From NCBI GenBank assembly GCA_009761415.1, contig QUOL01000032.1:51121-115120 (forward strand): a stretch of 64,000 nt of DNA, in the 5' to 3' direction. The position numbers and the translations under genes were made by a program. This document shows, one piece after another, positions 34,101-41,447 of this stretch; the first letter of the stretch is position 1, and the number at the start of each line of letters is the position of its first letter. This stretch comes from Sarcomyxa edulis (Eukaryota; Basidiomycota; Agaricomycetes; Agaricales; Mycenaceae). The notes under the pieces are model-generated. The model saw only the letters and a list, made by a program, of their open reading frames with translations. It ran no database searches and was not told where the DNA came from.

Positions 34101-35114
34101 ATTTGGTTTGGGGATTGTTACCGGTTTAAATTTAAAAATTCCACTTTGTAGTTCCAGGGCAGTTTTTTTAAATCATTCCAAGTCAATTCCATCTAGAGTT
34201 TCAGATGTAGTACCTGGTGACATGTTCCCGGCTTTACCTTTAATCATCATGTAGCAACGGATTAAAAAGTTTACATCGTATAATAGACTAACTAGGTTGT
34301 AATACTTTTGATGTTCTTTCTGAAGTTTACTTATCCTACTTTTTAATTCTACTTGAAAAGCAATACGTGAAAGGGCTATATTTTTATTTTCTAGCTTGTT
34401 CTCTCGTGAAGCTTTCTTTTGTTTCAAATTAGAATTTATTTTAGATAAGTTATCTCGGCTAGGACCCTTCATTCTTACAACAGAATTACTAAGTTCCCTC
34501 TGTGTCCGCGGTGCTGCTAACTTATTTAAGTACAGCCCTAAGCGGTTTGTTCCCAAATTTGCAGTTGTGTAATGTTTAATGTCCCTTTCTCTGTAGATGC
34601 TTGCGCACAAAATACTTGCTGTGGTTGTTGTTTGATCCACTCAGTAAAAGTTACTATCTTGTAACGCCGTCGAAATTACTGACAACATTTTACCTATTGG
34701 TCCTTGTAAAATGCATAATTCGAACTCTACCAAACTATTCTGCTTTATTAATGGATAGAGCCACTGGAAAAGATTGCAGCTGTACGTGTCAAGTTTGTTA
34801 ACCTCATCATGGAGAATTCTACTAATACCGTCCACTAGAAGGGGCAGTCCTTCCTTTACGGCACATTGCATGATTGCTATCCGACAAAAGATGTTCTTGG
34901 CATCAGAAACCGTATCATACTGTAGTACGTATATAAATAATATAATTATTAATGTCAGAAATACGTAAGAGCTCGGACATTGAGCTCAGTATACACAACG
35001 CTTTAGATGGCGCACTCCAAAGTTTCATAAATAAGATAAATTAGCAGGCTCCGGCGAATCGACTAAGTAAGAATTAACTAATCTAAGTATAACATTGTCT
35101 TTAAGTGTCCTCAT
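22197..35114 (-). CDS. cob: Cytochrome b (ten exons, nine introns)
   Basis: Haem-binding membrane subunit of complex III. Exons on the minus strand: 35114-35016, 32420-32319, 31554-31378, 30274-30248, 29858-29827, 27995-27937, 26443-26340, 24884-24665, 23661-23616, 22506-22197. They total 1176 nt, 391 residues, a normal Cob length, and the frame closes exactly. Landmarks: [20 protein letters not shown] start, [54 protein letters not shown] across exons 4-5, [65 protein letters not shown]. Haem-ligand histidines lie in [14 protein letters not shown] and LHYILP/VAHLIALH. Exons 4 (27 nt), 5 (32 nt), 6 (59 nt) and 9 (46 nt) are very short. TGA codes Trp at PEW and, split by an intron, at ELIW. 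The exon 2 end follows C instead of the usual T. Confidence 0.93.
22507..23615 (-). mobile_element. Group I intron 9 of cob
   Basis: 1109 nt, between NK-CT and A-TTA-GGA (codon Leu). Core motifs on the minus strand: P about 23572-23590 (GCTGGAAGCCC), Q about 23460-23475 (AATCAGCAGGAAACC), R about 23402-23417, S about 23323-23333 (GATATAGCCC). No intact ORF remains in the roughly 800 nt downstream of the core, which includes a weak copy of the hairpin repeat at 23179-23207. Confidence 0.85.
23662..24664 (-). mobile_element. Group I intron 8 of cob
   Basis: 1003 nt, splitting the TAT codon of PEWY. Core motifs: P about 23892-23905, Q about 23832-23845, R about 23770-23785, S about 23713-23724 (GATATAGTCCGATC). 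A decayed homing-endonuclease tail lies upstream of the core. Confidence 0.85.
24040..24480 (-). pseudogene. Endonuclease C-terminal remnant in cob intron 8
   Basis: Minus-strand frames read [20 protein letters not shown], then [20 protein letters not shown] and [13 protein letters not shown]. These look like the DNA-binding C-terminal modules of a GIY-YIG type intron endonuclease, with a helix-turn-helix-like end. No catalytic part is present. Probably the tail of a lost endonuclease. Confidence 0.45.
24977..25048. repeat. Dispersed repeat, family 3 (AACCCGAGAGTTG hairpin)
   Basis: Contains AAAGTGCAACTTTTTTTTTT followed by CCAACCCGAGAGTTGAAG and AACCGAAGGGTTC. AACCC and GGGTT pair to form a hairpin. 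A nearly identical block, with the two parts in swapped order, lies at 36739-36816. Confidence 0.8.
25037..25870 (-). pseudogene. Broken LAGLIDADG endonuclease in cob intron 7
   Basis: First motif region [19 protein letters not shown] at about 25610-25690, continuing [39 protein letters not shown] and [16 protein letters not shown]. Two in-frame stops follow (TAA, TAG at about 25395-25425), then [20 protein letters not shown]. The second catalytic motif is degraded: [14 protein letters not shown] stands where MGDGS-type residues are expected. A CCTTTGGTTCGATA repeat sits near the 5' end (about 25755). Not functional as an endonuclease. Confidence 0.7.
27192..27255. repeat. Dispersed repeat, family 2 (CCTCAACCTGA type)
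   Basis: CATTGCCTCAACCTGAGTCA, then GGGTG, poly-A, AGTGAAAC, poly-T and CCGAGGTT. It interrupts the LAGLIDADG frame of cob intron 6. Relatives lie at 27669, 31918, 37732, 39511, 42731 and 47330. Confidence 0.75.
27451..27480. repeat. Dispersed hairpin repeat, family 1
   Basis: Full copy: CCTCAGTC, then TTAATGTTTAAAACATGAG, then ACT. Located inside the broken LAGLIDADG frame of cob intron 6. Confidence 0.85.
27605..27775. repeat. Compound block of dispersed repeats
   Basis: Contains TTCTTCGTACCCGCAGTAAA with a poly-A/poly-T hairpin (27601-27660), a C-run, the family 2 element GCCTCAACCTGAGCC (27669 on), the segment TTTTAACTTAAATTAAGTCA, a GTTAAGACTTGCAC poly-A/poly-T hairpin, and CGAACCAAAGGGAACC. 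All these modules recur singly elsewhere in the window. Confidence 0.75.
27996..29826 (-). mobile_element. Group I intron 5 of cob
   Basis: 1831 nt, inserted in the GTT codon after WGAT. The core is close to the 5' end: P about 29774-29790, Q about 29748-29762, R about 29708-29725, S about 29657-29670 (GATATAGTCCAATCC). The endonuclease frame lies downstream of the core. Confidence 0.87.
27998..29488 (-). pseudogene. Two-motif LAGLIDADG endonuclease, frame-broken, cob intron 5
   Basis: First motif [19 protein letters not shown] at about 29225-29275, second motif [17 protein letters not shown] at about 28785-28835, both with their acidic residues. Damage: a TAA after KEEVSGF (about 29192), a frameshift after TFYLSKR (about 28785), with the remainder resuming as [16 protein letters not shown], and another TAA after [11 protein letters not shown] (about 28484). 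The last part resembles an added DNA-binding module ([20 protein letters not shown]). Three lesions make a working enzyme unlikely. Confidence 0.75.
29859..30247 (-). mobile_element. Group I intron 4 of cob (389 nt, no ORF)
   Basis: Compact intron between GYVLP and YGQMS, of a different core type from its neighbours. It reads AACTGCCAAACTACGGGGAA near the 5' side (about 30200-30222), a Q-like GGATAATCGCGTATC (about 30078-30093) and CGAGTAGACGGCAG (about 30030-30045). The nad4 intron has the same core type. Confidence 0.8.
30275..31377 (-). mobile_element. Group I intron 3 of cob
   Basis: 1103 nt, between MMA and IAFLG. It carries an in-frame LAGLIDADG gene that starts as a continuation of exon 3. 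The 3' part (30275-30600) includes repeated CCCTTTGGTTCCCTTTGG at about 30510-30540. Confidence 0.85.
30604..31377 (-). CDS. LAGLIDADG homing endonuclease (exon-3 fusion) in cob intron 3
   Basis: Intact frame of 257 codons fused in phase to cob exon 3, so the primary product is probably a Cob-endonuclease fusion that is processed. First motif [18 protein letters not shown], then [20 protein letters not shown]. Second motif [20 protein letters not shown], then [20 protein letters not shown] and [11 protein letters not shown]. Both catalytic aspartates are in place (GD, QDGS). Single-chain enzymes of this type cut the intronless cob allele, and some also act as maturases. It ends [18 protein letters not shown]. 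Confidence 0.9.
   Translation of the reverse strand, partial: QLGPNCNFELLYSDSLCIELSTLPFIMPSMKSISRIGPHNIKPLEIIIGGMLGDFWSHKIPGKVLPSVRFNIDQSLKNSGYIFHLWRIFSELGYIGLEEPVLYVRSANKKSLKSNVYSNPMEMAAAFNYRLSLFTFTSLVWIHDGFYHNVDGKQIKRVPEWIHLYLTPLAIANWFMQDGSRQFGQGVYFSTHSFTHEDTVRLAELLSSMYGLKTSVVRTGKEGQWRISIWKRSMPDFSRIVGPHMSPTMNYKLKGYI
31555..32318 (-). mobile_element. Group I intron 2 of cob
   Basis: 764 nt, between SVEH and IMRDV. Core motifs: P about 32268-32285 (ATATGCTGGGACACC), Q about 32108-32122 (AATCAGCAGGAAACC), R about 32056-32072, S about 31860-31871 (GATATAGTCCGATC). No ORF. A repeat cluster (31918-32048) sits between R and S. Confidence 0.85.
31918..32048. repeat. Repeat cluster including an inverted family 1 copy
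   Basis: Poly-A/poly-T hairpin with GGGGAGC, then CCCTGAACCTCTG, AACTTAAATTAAGTC, a reversed family 1 hairpin at 31991-32020 (ATCTCATG, TTTTAAACATCAAGACTGAG) and GGCAAGGGTCAGGTTGAGGC (family 2, reversed). Several element types are nested in one intron loop. Confidence 0.8.
32568..32834 (-). pseudogene. HNH nuclease domain cut off from the cob maturase by a TAA
   Basis: Same frame as the maturase, directly after its stop. It reads [19 protein letters not shown], then [20 protein letters not shown] and [20 protein letters not shown], and ends at TAG 32568-32570. The C-x-x-C, HH and C-x-x-H-H-H zinc/HNH residues are all preserved. In related proteins this domain is continuous with domain X and nicks the second DNA strand. 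A single TAA (32835-32837) separates it. Possibilities are recent loss, stop readthrough, RNA editing or a sequencing error. Confidence 0.7.
32835..35015 (-). CDS. Group II intron reverse transcriptase/maturase (cob exon-1 fusion)
   Basis: Open from cob exon 1 through 726 intron codons to a TAA at 32835-32837. RT motifs: [70 protein letters not shown] and the catalytic [15 protein letters not shown]; motif 6 reads [15 protein letters not shown], then FQFLGAEIV. The thumb/domain X region follows ([40 protein letters not shown]). TGA codes several Trp. The N-terminal 100 or so residues are a poorly conserved leader. Reverse transcription and splicing functions look intact. The HNH endonuclease lies beyond the stop codon in the same frame. 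Confidence 0.9.
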
Positions 35115-35877
35115 TTTTTTATTTTCTTTTTTATTTATTTTTAATATCTTTTTTTGTTTGCTTTTCTAGAAGCTCCCTGCAGCAGTAGATCTACCATAAA
35201 ATAAAAAGCAACTCTTTTTAGCTACTCTAGTTTCAGGCATTAACAGAGAGGGCTAATATTTTTAGAAAAATAAAAAGTTTAAAAATAAGTTTAAACCATC
35301 TAAATTTATAATTGGCTTATTTTAAACTAAGACCTTGATAGCTATCAAATTAAAAATAATTTAATTTTAACATTATACTTTATTTAATATAATTTAATTA
35401 GAAATATAAATAATATTTATTATTATTATATTGTTTTTTTTTGTTTATAATTTTGCTTTTTTTTTTAAGAATGTTAAATTAAAAGCTGCTTAAATATTAG
35501 GGTATAATGCTAAGCTACGTAAAACAAAAATAAATGCCTGAGGCCAAGTTGGAGGGCCTGATAAAGTACTTGTTATCTGTGGACACTAAAAAAAAAAAGC
35601 AAAAACAAGGTGCTACTAGGTGTTTACAGTAAAAACAGATTAGGAGTTTATATATAGGGTTCCGATTCTTATTTAAACTTCTAAATACCAGGTAGTTTAC
35701 ACATATAAACTAGCAAAAATGCTATGCAGAAACAATCTAACTTTAACACAATGGCAAATTTTTTGTCTTAGCTTTTTATAGTAGCTAAGGAAAAAAGAAA
35801 AAAAAAGAGTTTAGTATTTATTTAATTAGTTTTATTATTTAAAATAAATTATTATTTCTTTATTTTTTATATATTAT
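35115..35877. other. Spacer upstream of cob
   Basis: A/T-rich, with no supported ORF or tRNA. It probably contains the cob 5' leader. It includes short GC-richer patches near 35165-35200 and 35536-35560 that I could not assign. Confidence 0.5.
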
Positions 35878-35947
35878 AAGCCCAAGAAGATTTGAACTTC
35901 TACAGATTCCTCATCAAGAAATCATTCTACCGTTAAATTACAGGCTT
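35878..35947 (-). tRNA. trnI: tRNA-Ile (GAU)
   Basis: 70-nt cloverleaf. The acceptor AAGCCTG pairs with TGGGCTT (two G-U). The anticodon stem ATTTC/GGAAT encloses TTGATGA, giving GAU. The T arm TAGAAG/CTTCTT encloses TTCAAAT. Confidence 0.9.
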
Positions 35948-36426
35948 TAAATAAATTATTAAATTTAAACTAAACTTTTTTTTTTTGGGTCGGCCAATGG
36001 TTAAATATAAAACCGTTCGATCAGTAATATATAAAGTAAATACCAAAAAGAAATATTTATTTATTTGCTTATTTAATTTCATAGTATTAGCTCTTTAATA
36101 ATTAATGACTCTTTTAAGCTAGGGAATTTGCGCTTTAGTATTCATTTTAAACATCATACGGGCTCATTCATTAAATGAAGGTTGACAACCAAACAAGGGG
36201 TTAATTATTTTTTATTACATAATGGAATAGTAAGGCGAATTTTTTAACTTATTTTTTCAATCTAGGCTTAGGCTGTTTATTTTTTTTGTTTTCATTTTTG
36301 GCACTGCTCGTAAAGCAGCGATGAACAGTGAAGAGTGAAAAATAGTTTTGTTTTAATTAATAAAAAAATGCAAGGGGTTAATAATTTTTAATAATAAAAA
36401 CAGTAATGCGTTGTGCTAATTTTTAT
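35948..36426. other. Spacer between trnI and a small ORF
   Basis: A/T tracts. No gene recognised. Two similar passages, AAGGGGTTAATTATTTTT and AAGGGGTTAATAATTTTT, at about 36193 and 36372, suggest a local duplication. Confidence 0.45.
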
Positions 36427-36744
36427 TTAGTATGTACTTATACTTGCCATAGTAGCAAATAAAAATATATTGATTGCAAGAGTTGTAACTAGAGTTAAAA
36501 ATCCAATAACTGCTTCTATTGTAATCATAAATAGAACTGTAATGATAAGTAGGTATTTTTTCTCCGCTTCTACATTATATTTAGATAATAAATATAAACA
36601 AAAAGCATGTATCCCATTACATTTATGAAACAAAATAAGGTTATTAAGATTATTAAGGTTATTAAGGTTAAATATATCATAGATAAAGAACAAGTAAGTT
36701 TTTTCAGATAAGTTGTAAAATAAAATTTTTTTTAATTCATCCAA
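36427..36744 (-). CDS. Hypothetical small membrane protein
   Basis: 105 codons, not recognised. The N-terminal half is polar with a short LNNLNNLNNL repeat, apparently a nine-base tandem expansion. The C-terminal half has one long or two short hydrophobic segments (LLIITVLFMITIEAVIGFLT, LVTTLAINIFLFATMAS). It lies just downstream of rps3 on the same strand, separated from it by a family 3 repeat (36739-36816) that may supply its start region. It could be a fragment of a longer membrane protein. Confidence 0.4.
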   Translation of the reverse strand: MDELKKILFYNLSEKTYLFFIYDIFNLNNLNNLNNLILFHKCNGIHAFCLYLLSKYNVEAEKKYLLIITVLFMITIEAVIGFLTLVTTLAINIFLFATMASISTY

Positions 36745-36816
36745 CCCGAGAGTTGAAGAACCGAAGGGTTCAAAAAAACAAACAAAAGTGCACTTTTTTT
36801 TTTTTTTTAGAGGTTC
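36739..36816. repeat. Dispersed repeat, family 3
   Basis: CCAACCCGAGAGTTGAAG, AACCGAAGGGTTC, poly-A, AAAGTGCAC, poly-T. Its 5' half matches 25008-25043 almost base for base. It sits between rps3 and the small ORF. Confidence 0.8.
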
Positions 36817-36825
36817 TTCTTTGTT

Positions 36826-39800
36826 TTATTTAATAAAATTTTGTGCCATTAAAACAGTAATACAGAAAGATCCTCTACCAACTTTATTAGTAAATCTAGC
36901 TGAATCTCTAAAGTTTATTTTACCTGGAGAGAATGATCCCATTTGAGCAGATCTAACAGTTTTTTTAGGAACTATTCTTTCTAAATATAATCTTCCTGCT
37001 ACTCTGATTTTTAATCCTACAATTGCACTATCATAAGAAACTCTATCTTCAGGAATCAAGGCATGATTTTCGATTTTTTTTTTATTTCGATCCATATATA
37101 GTTGTTTTCTAATGATTAATTTTTGTCTTTTTCTCCAATGAGTTCTATTAATATATTTACTCATATAACTAACTAATATATTAACTTCATCAGTTGGTTT
37201 ACGTAATCTTATTAAATCAAATTCAATTGATTTTTTAAAAAAAAGATTTAAAACTCTACATAAATTTTTTAAATTTTTATTATACACTTCAACAAAAGCA
37301 TTCATTCTTTCTTCTTCTGTAACATTTTTAAATAATTTAAGCAATATTTTAGTTCTTTTGCTTTTTTTAGGTGGTTTTTTATAAAATGTTGTTTTTAGGT
37401 TTTGAATTCGTAGATCAGACTTTAATCATGTGTCTAATAACTTTCTTCTTCAATTTTCCATAGCTAAAAAAGGGAAATAATAAAAAAATTGTATTATAAT
37501 TTTGTCTGGTCCTATAAGGAAAGTAGGTTTACTAATAAAACAGAACATACTTCTAAATGCTGATGCTAATAAAGAATAAGATTTTTTAATTAATTTATTT
37601 GTTTCTGGGTTAAAATTAAAACTAATAAATTTATATGAATAATATCTGTGATTTTTATTTTCATTAAAATTAATATCTTTTAAGTATTTATTTATTGTTG
37701 GTGTAATAAAAAAAGTTTGATTATTGTTTTTTGCCCTTGCCTCAACCTGATTCAGGGCAGAGGTAGCTTGAATTTCTGCAATATTTGTATAATTTTTTCT
37801 TATTTTTTTATCTTCTTTTTTATCATAAATATTTAACGTTTTATTAATAGATACTTCTGTGGGTTTTACAGGTATTAATTCATTTTTAAAAAAGAACTCA
37901 TAATTTTTATAACCATTTTCGATTTTATAGACAGCTTGCCAGATGTCAACAATGTTTTGTTTATATCCCTTACTATTACTTATTAAAGGAACCTCTGATT
38001 TTAAAACCGCCGTCTTATTAAATTTATCAGTATCAGTATTGCTTTCTTTATTAATATTAGTATTAATATTTATATTTTTATTTGTATTAACTTCTTTTTG
38101 TGTTTGTTCTTTTGTTTGTTTTTGTTCTTCGTACGAACCCCGGGTACTTATCGAACCAAAGGGAACAACAGCAAATTTATTAGATAAGTGTATAAAAAGT
38201 TTTTTTTGTATATTTTGAATTGCTATTAATAATTGACTGTTAGTTGTTGGTGTAATTTGTTGTTTTTTAGATACATTTTTATTAATATTTGTTTTTTTAA
38301 TTAATTCAATAATTTTAAGGGCTGCGGATTTGATATTTAAATATTCTTCATTAAATTTTTTATTTTCACGCTTTAATCATATTTTGTTTAATTGATTTAT
38401 AATTAATTTATGTAATAGTAATTTATTGTTTGTTTTTTGTTTGTTAGTATTGTTTAAAATAATAAATGAGTTAGTTCCATTTTTAAGTTCTTTGACTATA
38501 TTTATTTCTTTTCTAAGACTAAATGCTTTAAATTTTAATATTTGGGATAAATCAATATTTTTAACATTAGTTAAAAAAAGTTGAAGAGGTTTATTTTTTA
38601 AAATAAGAGCCATTTGATTATTTCTTTTTATACTCAAAATAGATTTCTTAACATATTTTTTTATTGTTTTATTTAATTTAGAAGATACATTGCTTTTTAG
38701 ATTGCTTTTAATAGCTTTATTTCCCTTTTTATTTTGTTTGTTTTTTTTAATTTGTTGAGTACCCAAAATTGCAATTATAGCAGCTTTAGCTTTTTTATTT
38801 TTTTTTTTTATATTATTTATTACAACAACTTTTTTTTCTGGTTGGATTTTATTTAGGCGTTGTGTGGGAAGCTCATTAGGATTTTTTTTTTTAAAAACAA
38901 GTAAATCAGGCGTGTTTGTTTTACCTTCTTCTAGTGGTTTCAGGAGATATTTGCTAAGCAGTTCTTTATTTTTAAGCAAGTCAGGGCTAGTATCAGGTTT
39001 AAAATTTTTAGTATTTTTTTTACTAGATTTTGAATTTTTTTTAGCCACGTGGATTCCAATATCTTTAGACAATACAGGGTCCTTTTTTAAAACTGAAGAA
39101 GTGTTTATAGATGATGTACTTGATTTTGCCGGAGTTGTAGTATCATTAGTAGTATTAGTTAAAAAAGGAGGGAAAGGAGCGTTTGTAGAATATTTAGCTG
39201 ATTTTATTTTATTCTTTTTTGTTTTTATTTTAGATCCTTGAGTAGTTAATAGAAAAGGAAGTGGTAATTTATTTAAACAAAGGTTAGATTTGTTTTTAGA
39301 TATAGACGCAGAGGTACAACTAGTTGCCTTACTTTTGTCCTTAAAATTGGCTGAGGGAATAGAATTAGGATTTTGGATATAGTTTTTAGATATATTTTTT
39401 TTAACTATAAGGATTTGTTGTTTTTGTTCTGCAGACCCTATAGCTATTTGACCAGGATGTTCAAGTTTTTCTGTTTCTTTTGTTACCCCTAAGCTGAAAT
39501 TTTTTAATTGCGCCCTAGCCTCAACCTGACTATGCCTCAACTCTGAGGCAAGGCAAAGGCTCAGGGCAGAGGCAGGGACATAAGTAGAAGCAGATTTTAA
39601 GGCTTTTAAAAGATTAATAAGTTGTTCTTTGGTTTTAATTACTTTAGTAGGTCCAGTATAAATGGATCATAAATTGTATGAAACTCCAAAAATTTTTAAA
39701 GTTGCTTCTTTTTTGTTATTTTCTTGTTCAACTGTTGTAAGGCTATGAGTTTGTTTTTCAACCTTTTTTGTTTCTAAACTATTTTTAAATAAATTAGGTT

Positions 39801-40683
39801 TATGTACTAAATTTTCTATTTTTCGATAAATTTCAGGAGTTATAAAAAGTATCGGTGTTGTATCTTTTAAAGAAGGCATTAATTTATTTATTAATTCAAA
39901 TGGCATAATTATCGTAAATGTAGATTTATTTAAATTATTTTGTATTAGAACTTTTTGTAATTTGTAGATTAAACTATTATTTTTGTTGTTTTTCGGACCA
40001 ACCTTAATAATTTTGTTTTTTTTTGCTACTGATTTTAAGTGGCTAAATAAAGATGTTCTATTTTGTGAAGTTGTGCCATTGGCAATTCCTTTTCCCATAT
40101 TATCATATCTTAACTTATTTATTAAAATTAGTGTATTTAAATTACTATGATCTATTCCTACCATATTAACTGAAAATGAAGCATCTTTATTTAAATCTTG
40201 TGCTTTAACAATTCTATGTGCAAATCAATTGGCTGTACTTAGTTTATTTAATCTATATTGTATATATGGAAATCTTTTATTATAAAAATCTGATAAATCT
40301 TTTAATACTTTTAAATTTTGTTGGTTAAAGCTATAAGGTCTTTTTATTTTAGCTATATCTTGGCTGCCTTCAACTAAAGAGTTTATTTCACCTTTGGGTC
40401 TAGATCTGTTTTCTTTTGTTGTTACTATTGCTTTTGCTGTTGCTGTTTCTAAACCAAGAGAAGATTTATTAATTTGTTTTAGCATATTAACATAAGTAAT
40501 AATATGGTCTGAAAGGTTATAAGTTTTTCTTTTTAAAATAAGGTTTCTCAGTTTATTATTTTCTTCCCCTCTTAATGTAACTTCAATAATATTATCGTCT
40601 AACGCATCTATTTTATTTTGCATAGCTTTTTGAAATTTAGACAGCATATTATATTTTATTTGATTAAGACTAATATTTTTCAT
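36826..40683 (-). CDS. rps3: Ribosomal protein S3, greatly enlarged
   Basis: Small-subunit ribosomal protein uS3, free-standing. With TGA as Trp the frame is open for 1285 residues; usual fungal mitochondrial S3 proteins are a few hundred. The C-terminal 170 residues carry the family signature: VGLKIRVAGRLYLERIVPKK, TVRSAQMGSFSPGKINFRDS, ARFTNKVGRGSFCITV. The N-terminal 200 or so residues also look ordered (FQKAMQNKIDALDDNIIEVT, HIITYVNMLKQINKSSLG, NKRFPYIQYRLNKLSTANWF). Between them lie hundreds of Lys/Asn-rich residues. Three dispersed GC-rich repeats are embedded in frame: at about 38125-38168 (coding VVPFGSISTRGSYEEQ), 37732-37763 (coding SALNQVEARAK) and 39511-39578 (coding VPASALSLCLASELRHSQVE). 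ATG at 40681-40683. No intron signals were found. Confidence 0.85.
37732..37763. repeat. Family 2 repeat inserted in frame in rps3
   Basis: GCCCTTGCCTCAACCTGATT followed by CAGGGCAGAGG; CCCTTGCCTC/GAGGCAAGGG-type partners occur elsewhere. The coding strand gives SALNQVEARAK without breaking the rps3 frame. Confidence 0.75.
39511..39578. repeat. Double family 2 repeat inserted in frame in rps3
   Basis: Two modules in tandem, CGCCCTAGCCTCAACCTGAC and GCCTCAACTCTGAGGCAAGG, then CTCAGGGCAGAGGCAGGG. The rps3 frame stays open across the block. Confidence 0.75.
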
Positions 40684-41447
40684 ATTTTTTGGGTTTGTTA
40701 TATTTTTTTCCCCATCCTCGTAATCGAAAAGATATTTAATCTTTATTTGTTTATTATTTATATAAACGGTTTTAATAAAAAAAAAAAATTTTTTTTTTAT
40801 TTATCTATCAAGGGTGCTGGGGATTTTATGAAATTTATTTCAATTTCATACATAGAATAGTGACTAATTGGAGCAAGTTTTTTTTAATTAATCCTTTTTT
40901 ACTTTTTTTTTAATTTATAAGTATAAAAAAAATAAGTGATTAAATACGATTTGCACTTATATTAGTTAAAATATGCTTATTTATATAAGCAAAAACAAAC
41001 TCCAAATAGTGAAATCACATTTTTTAAACAAAACGATTAAATCAAATGGTATACATACGTTCCATAAATAGTTGATTTAATTTATATTTTTTAAGTCTTC
41101 TTTGGTATAATTTAAAAAGAAAAAAAAACATTCCTTTCTTACGGTTTTTCTTATTAGTTTGTCTAAGTGATGGTTAGTTATACGGCCAACGAAAGGATAA
41201 AACAAATATGTTTGCTTTTGTTTTGATAAATTTTTTATATAAGGATACTAATCTTATAATAATGTGAAGTAAATTTTAATTAATAAAAAAATGTAAATTA
41301 ATAATTTATATTAATAAGTTATAATAAAAAAAAAATTAATTTAGACGAATTATCTAAAGAATAAGGAAGCTAAGAATCAAAACATTCTTTCTATTTTATT
41401 TATAAGTATTTTTATTAACAATAGATAATTTTTCATTAAAGTCTCTT
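40684..41447. other. Spacer between nad4 extension and rps3
   Basis: A/T-rich. No gene, tRNA or repeat copy could be supported. It separates the end of the nad4 reading frame from the rps3 start, and presumably includes untranslated sequence of both. Confidence 0.5.

Larger units (their letters stand above)
32421..35015 (-). mobile_element. Group II intron 1 of cob
   Basis: 2595 nt, between NFG and SLLG. It starts GTGCG at 35015 and ends CCCTAT at 32421. Domain V is a perfect 34-nt hairpin at 32447-32480 (GAGCCGTA to TACGGTTC, loop GAAA). Domain VI follows (GAGGGCAG to CTGACCCC) with an unpaired A. It encodes a reverse transcriptase-maturase in frame with exon 1. Retrohoming group II elements of this kind use target-primed reverse transcription. 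Confidence 0.92.
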
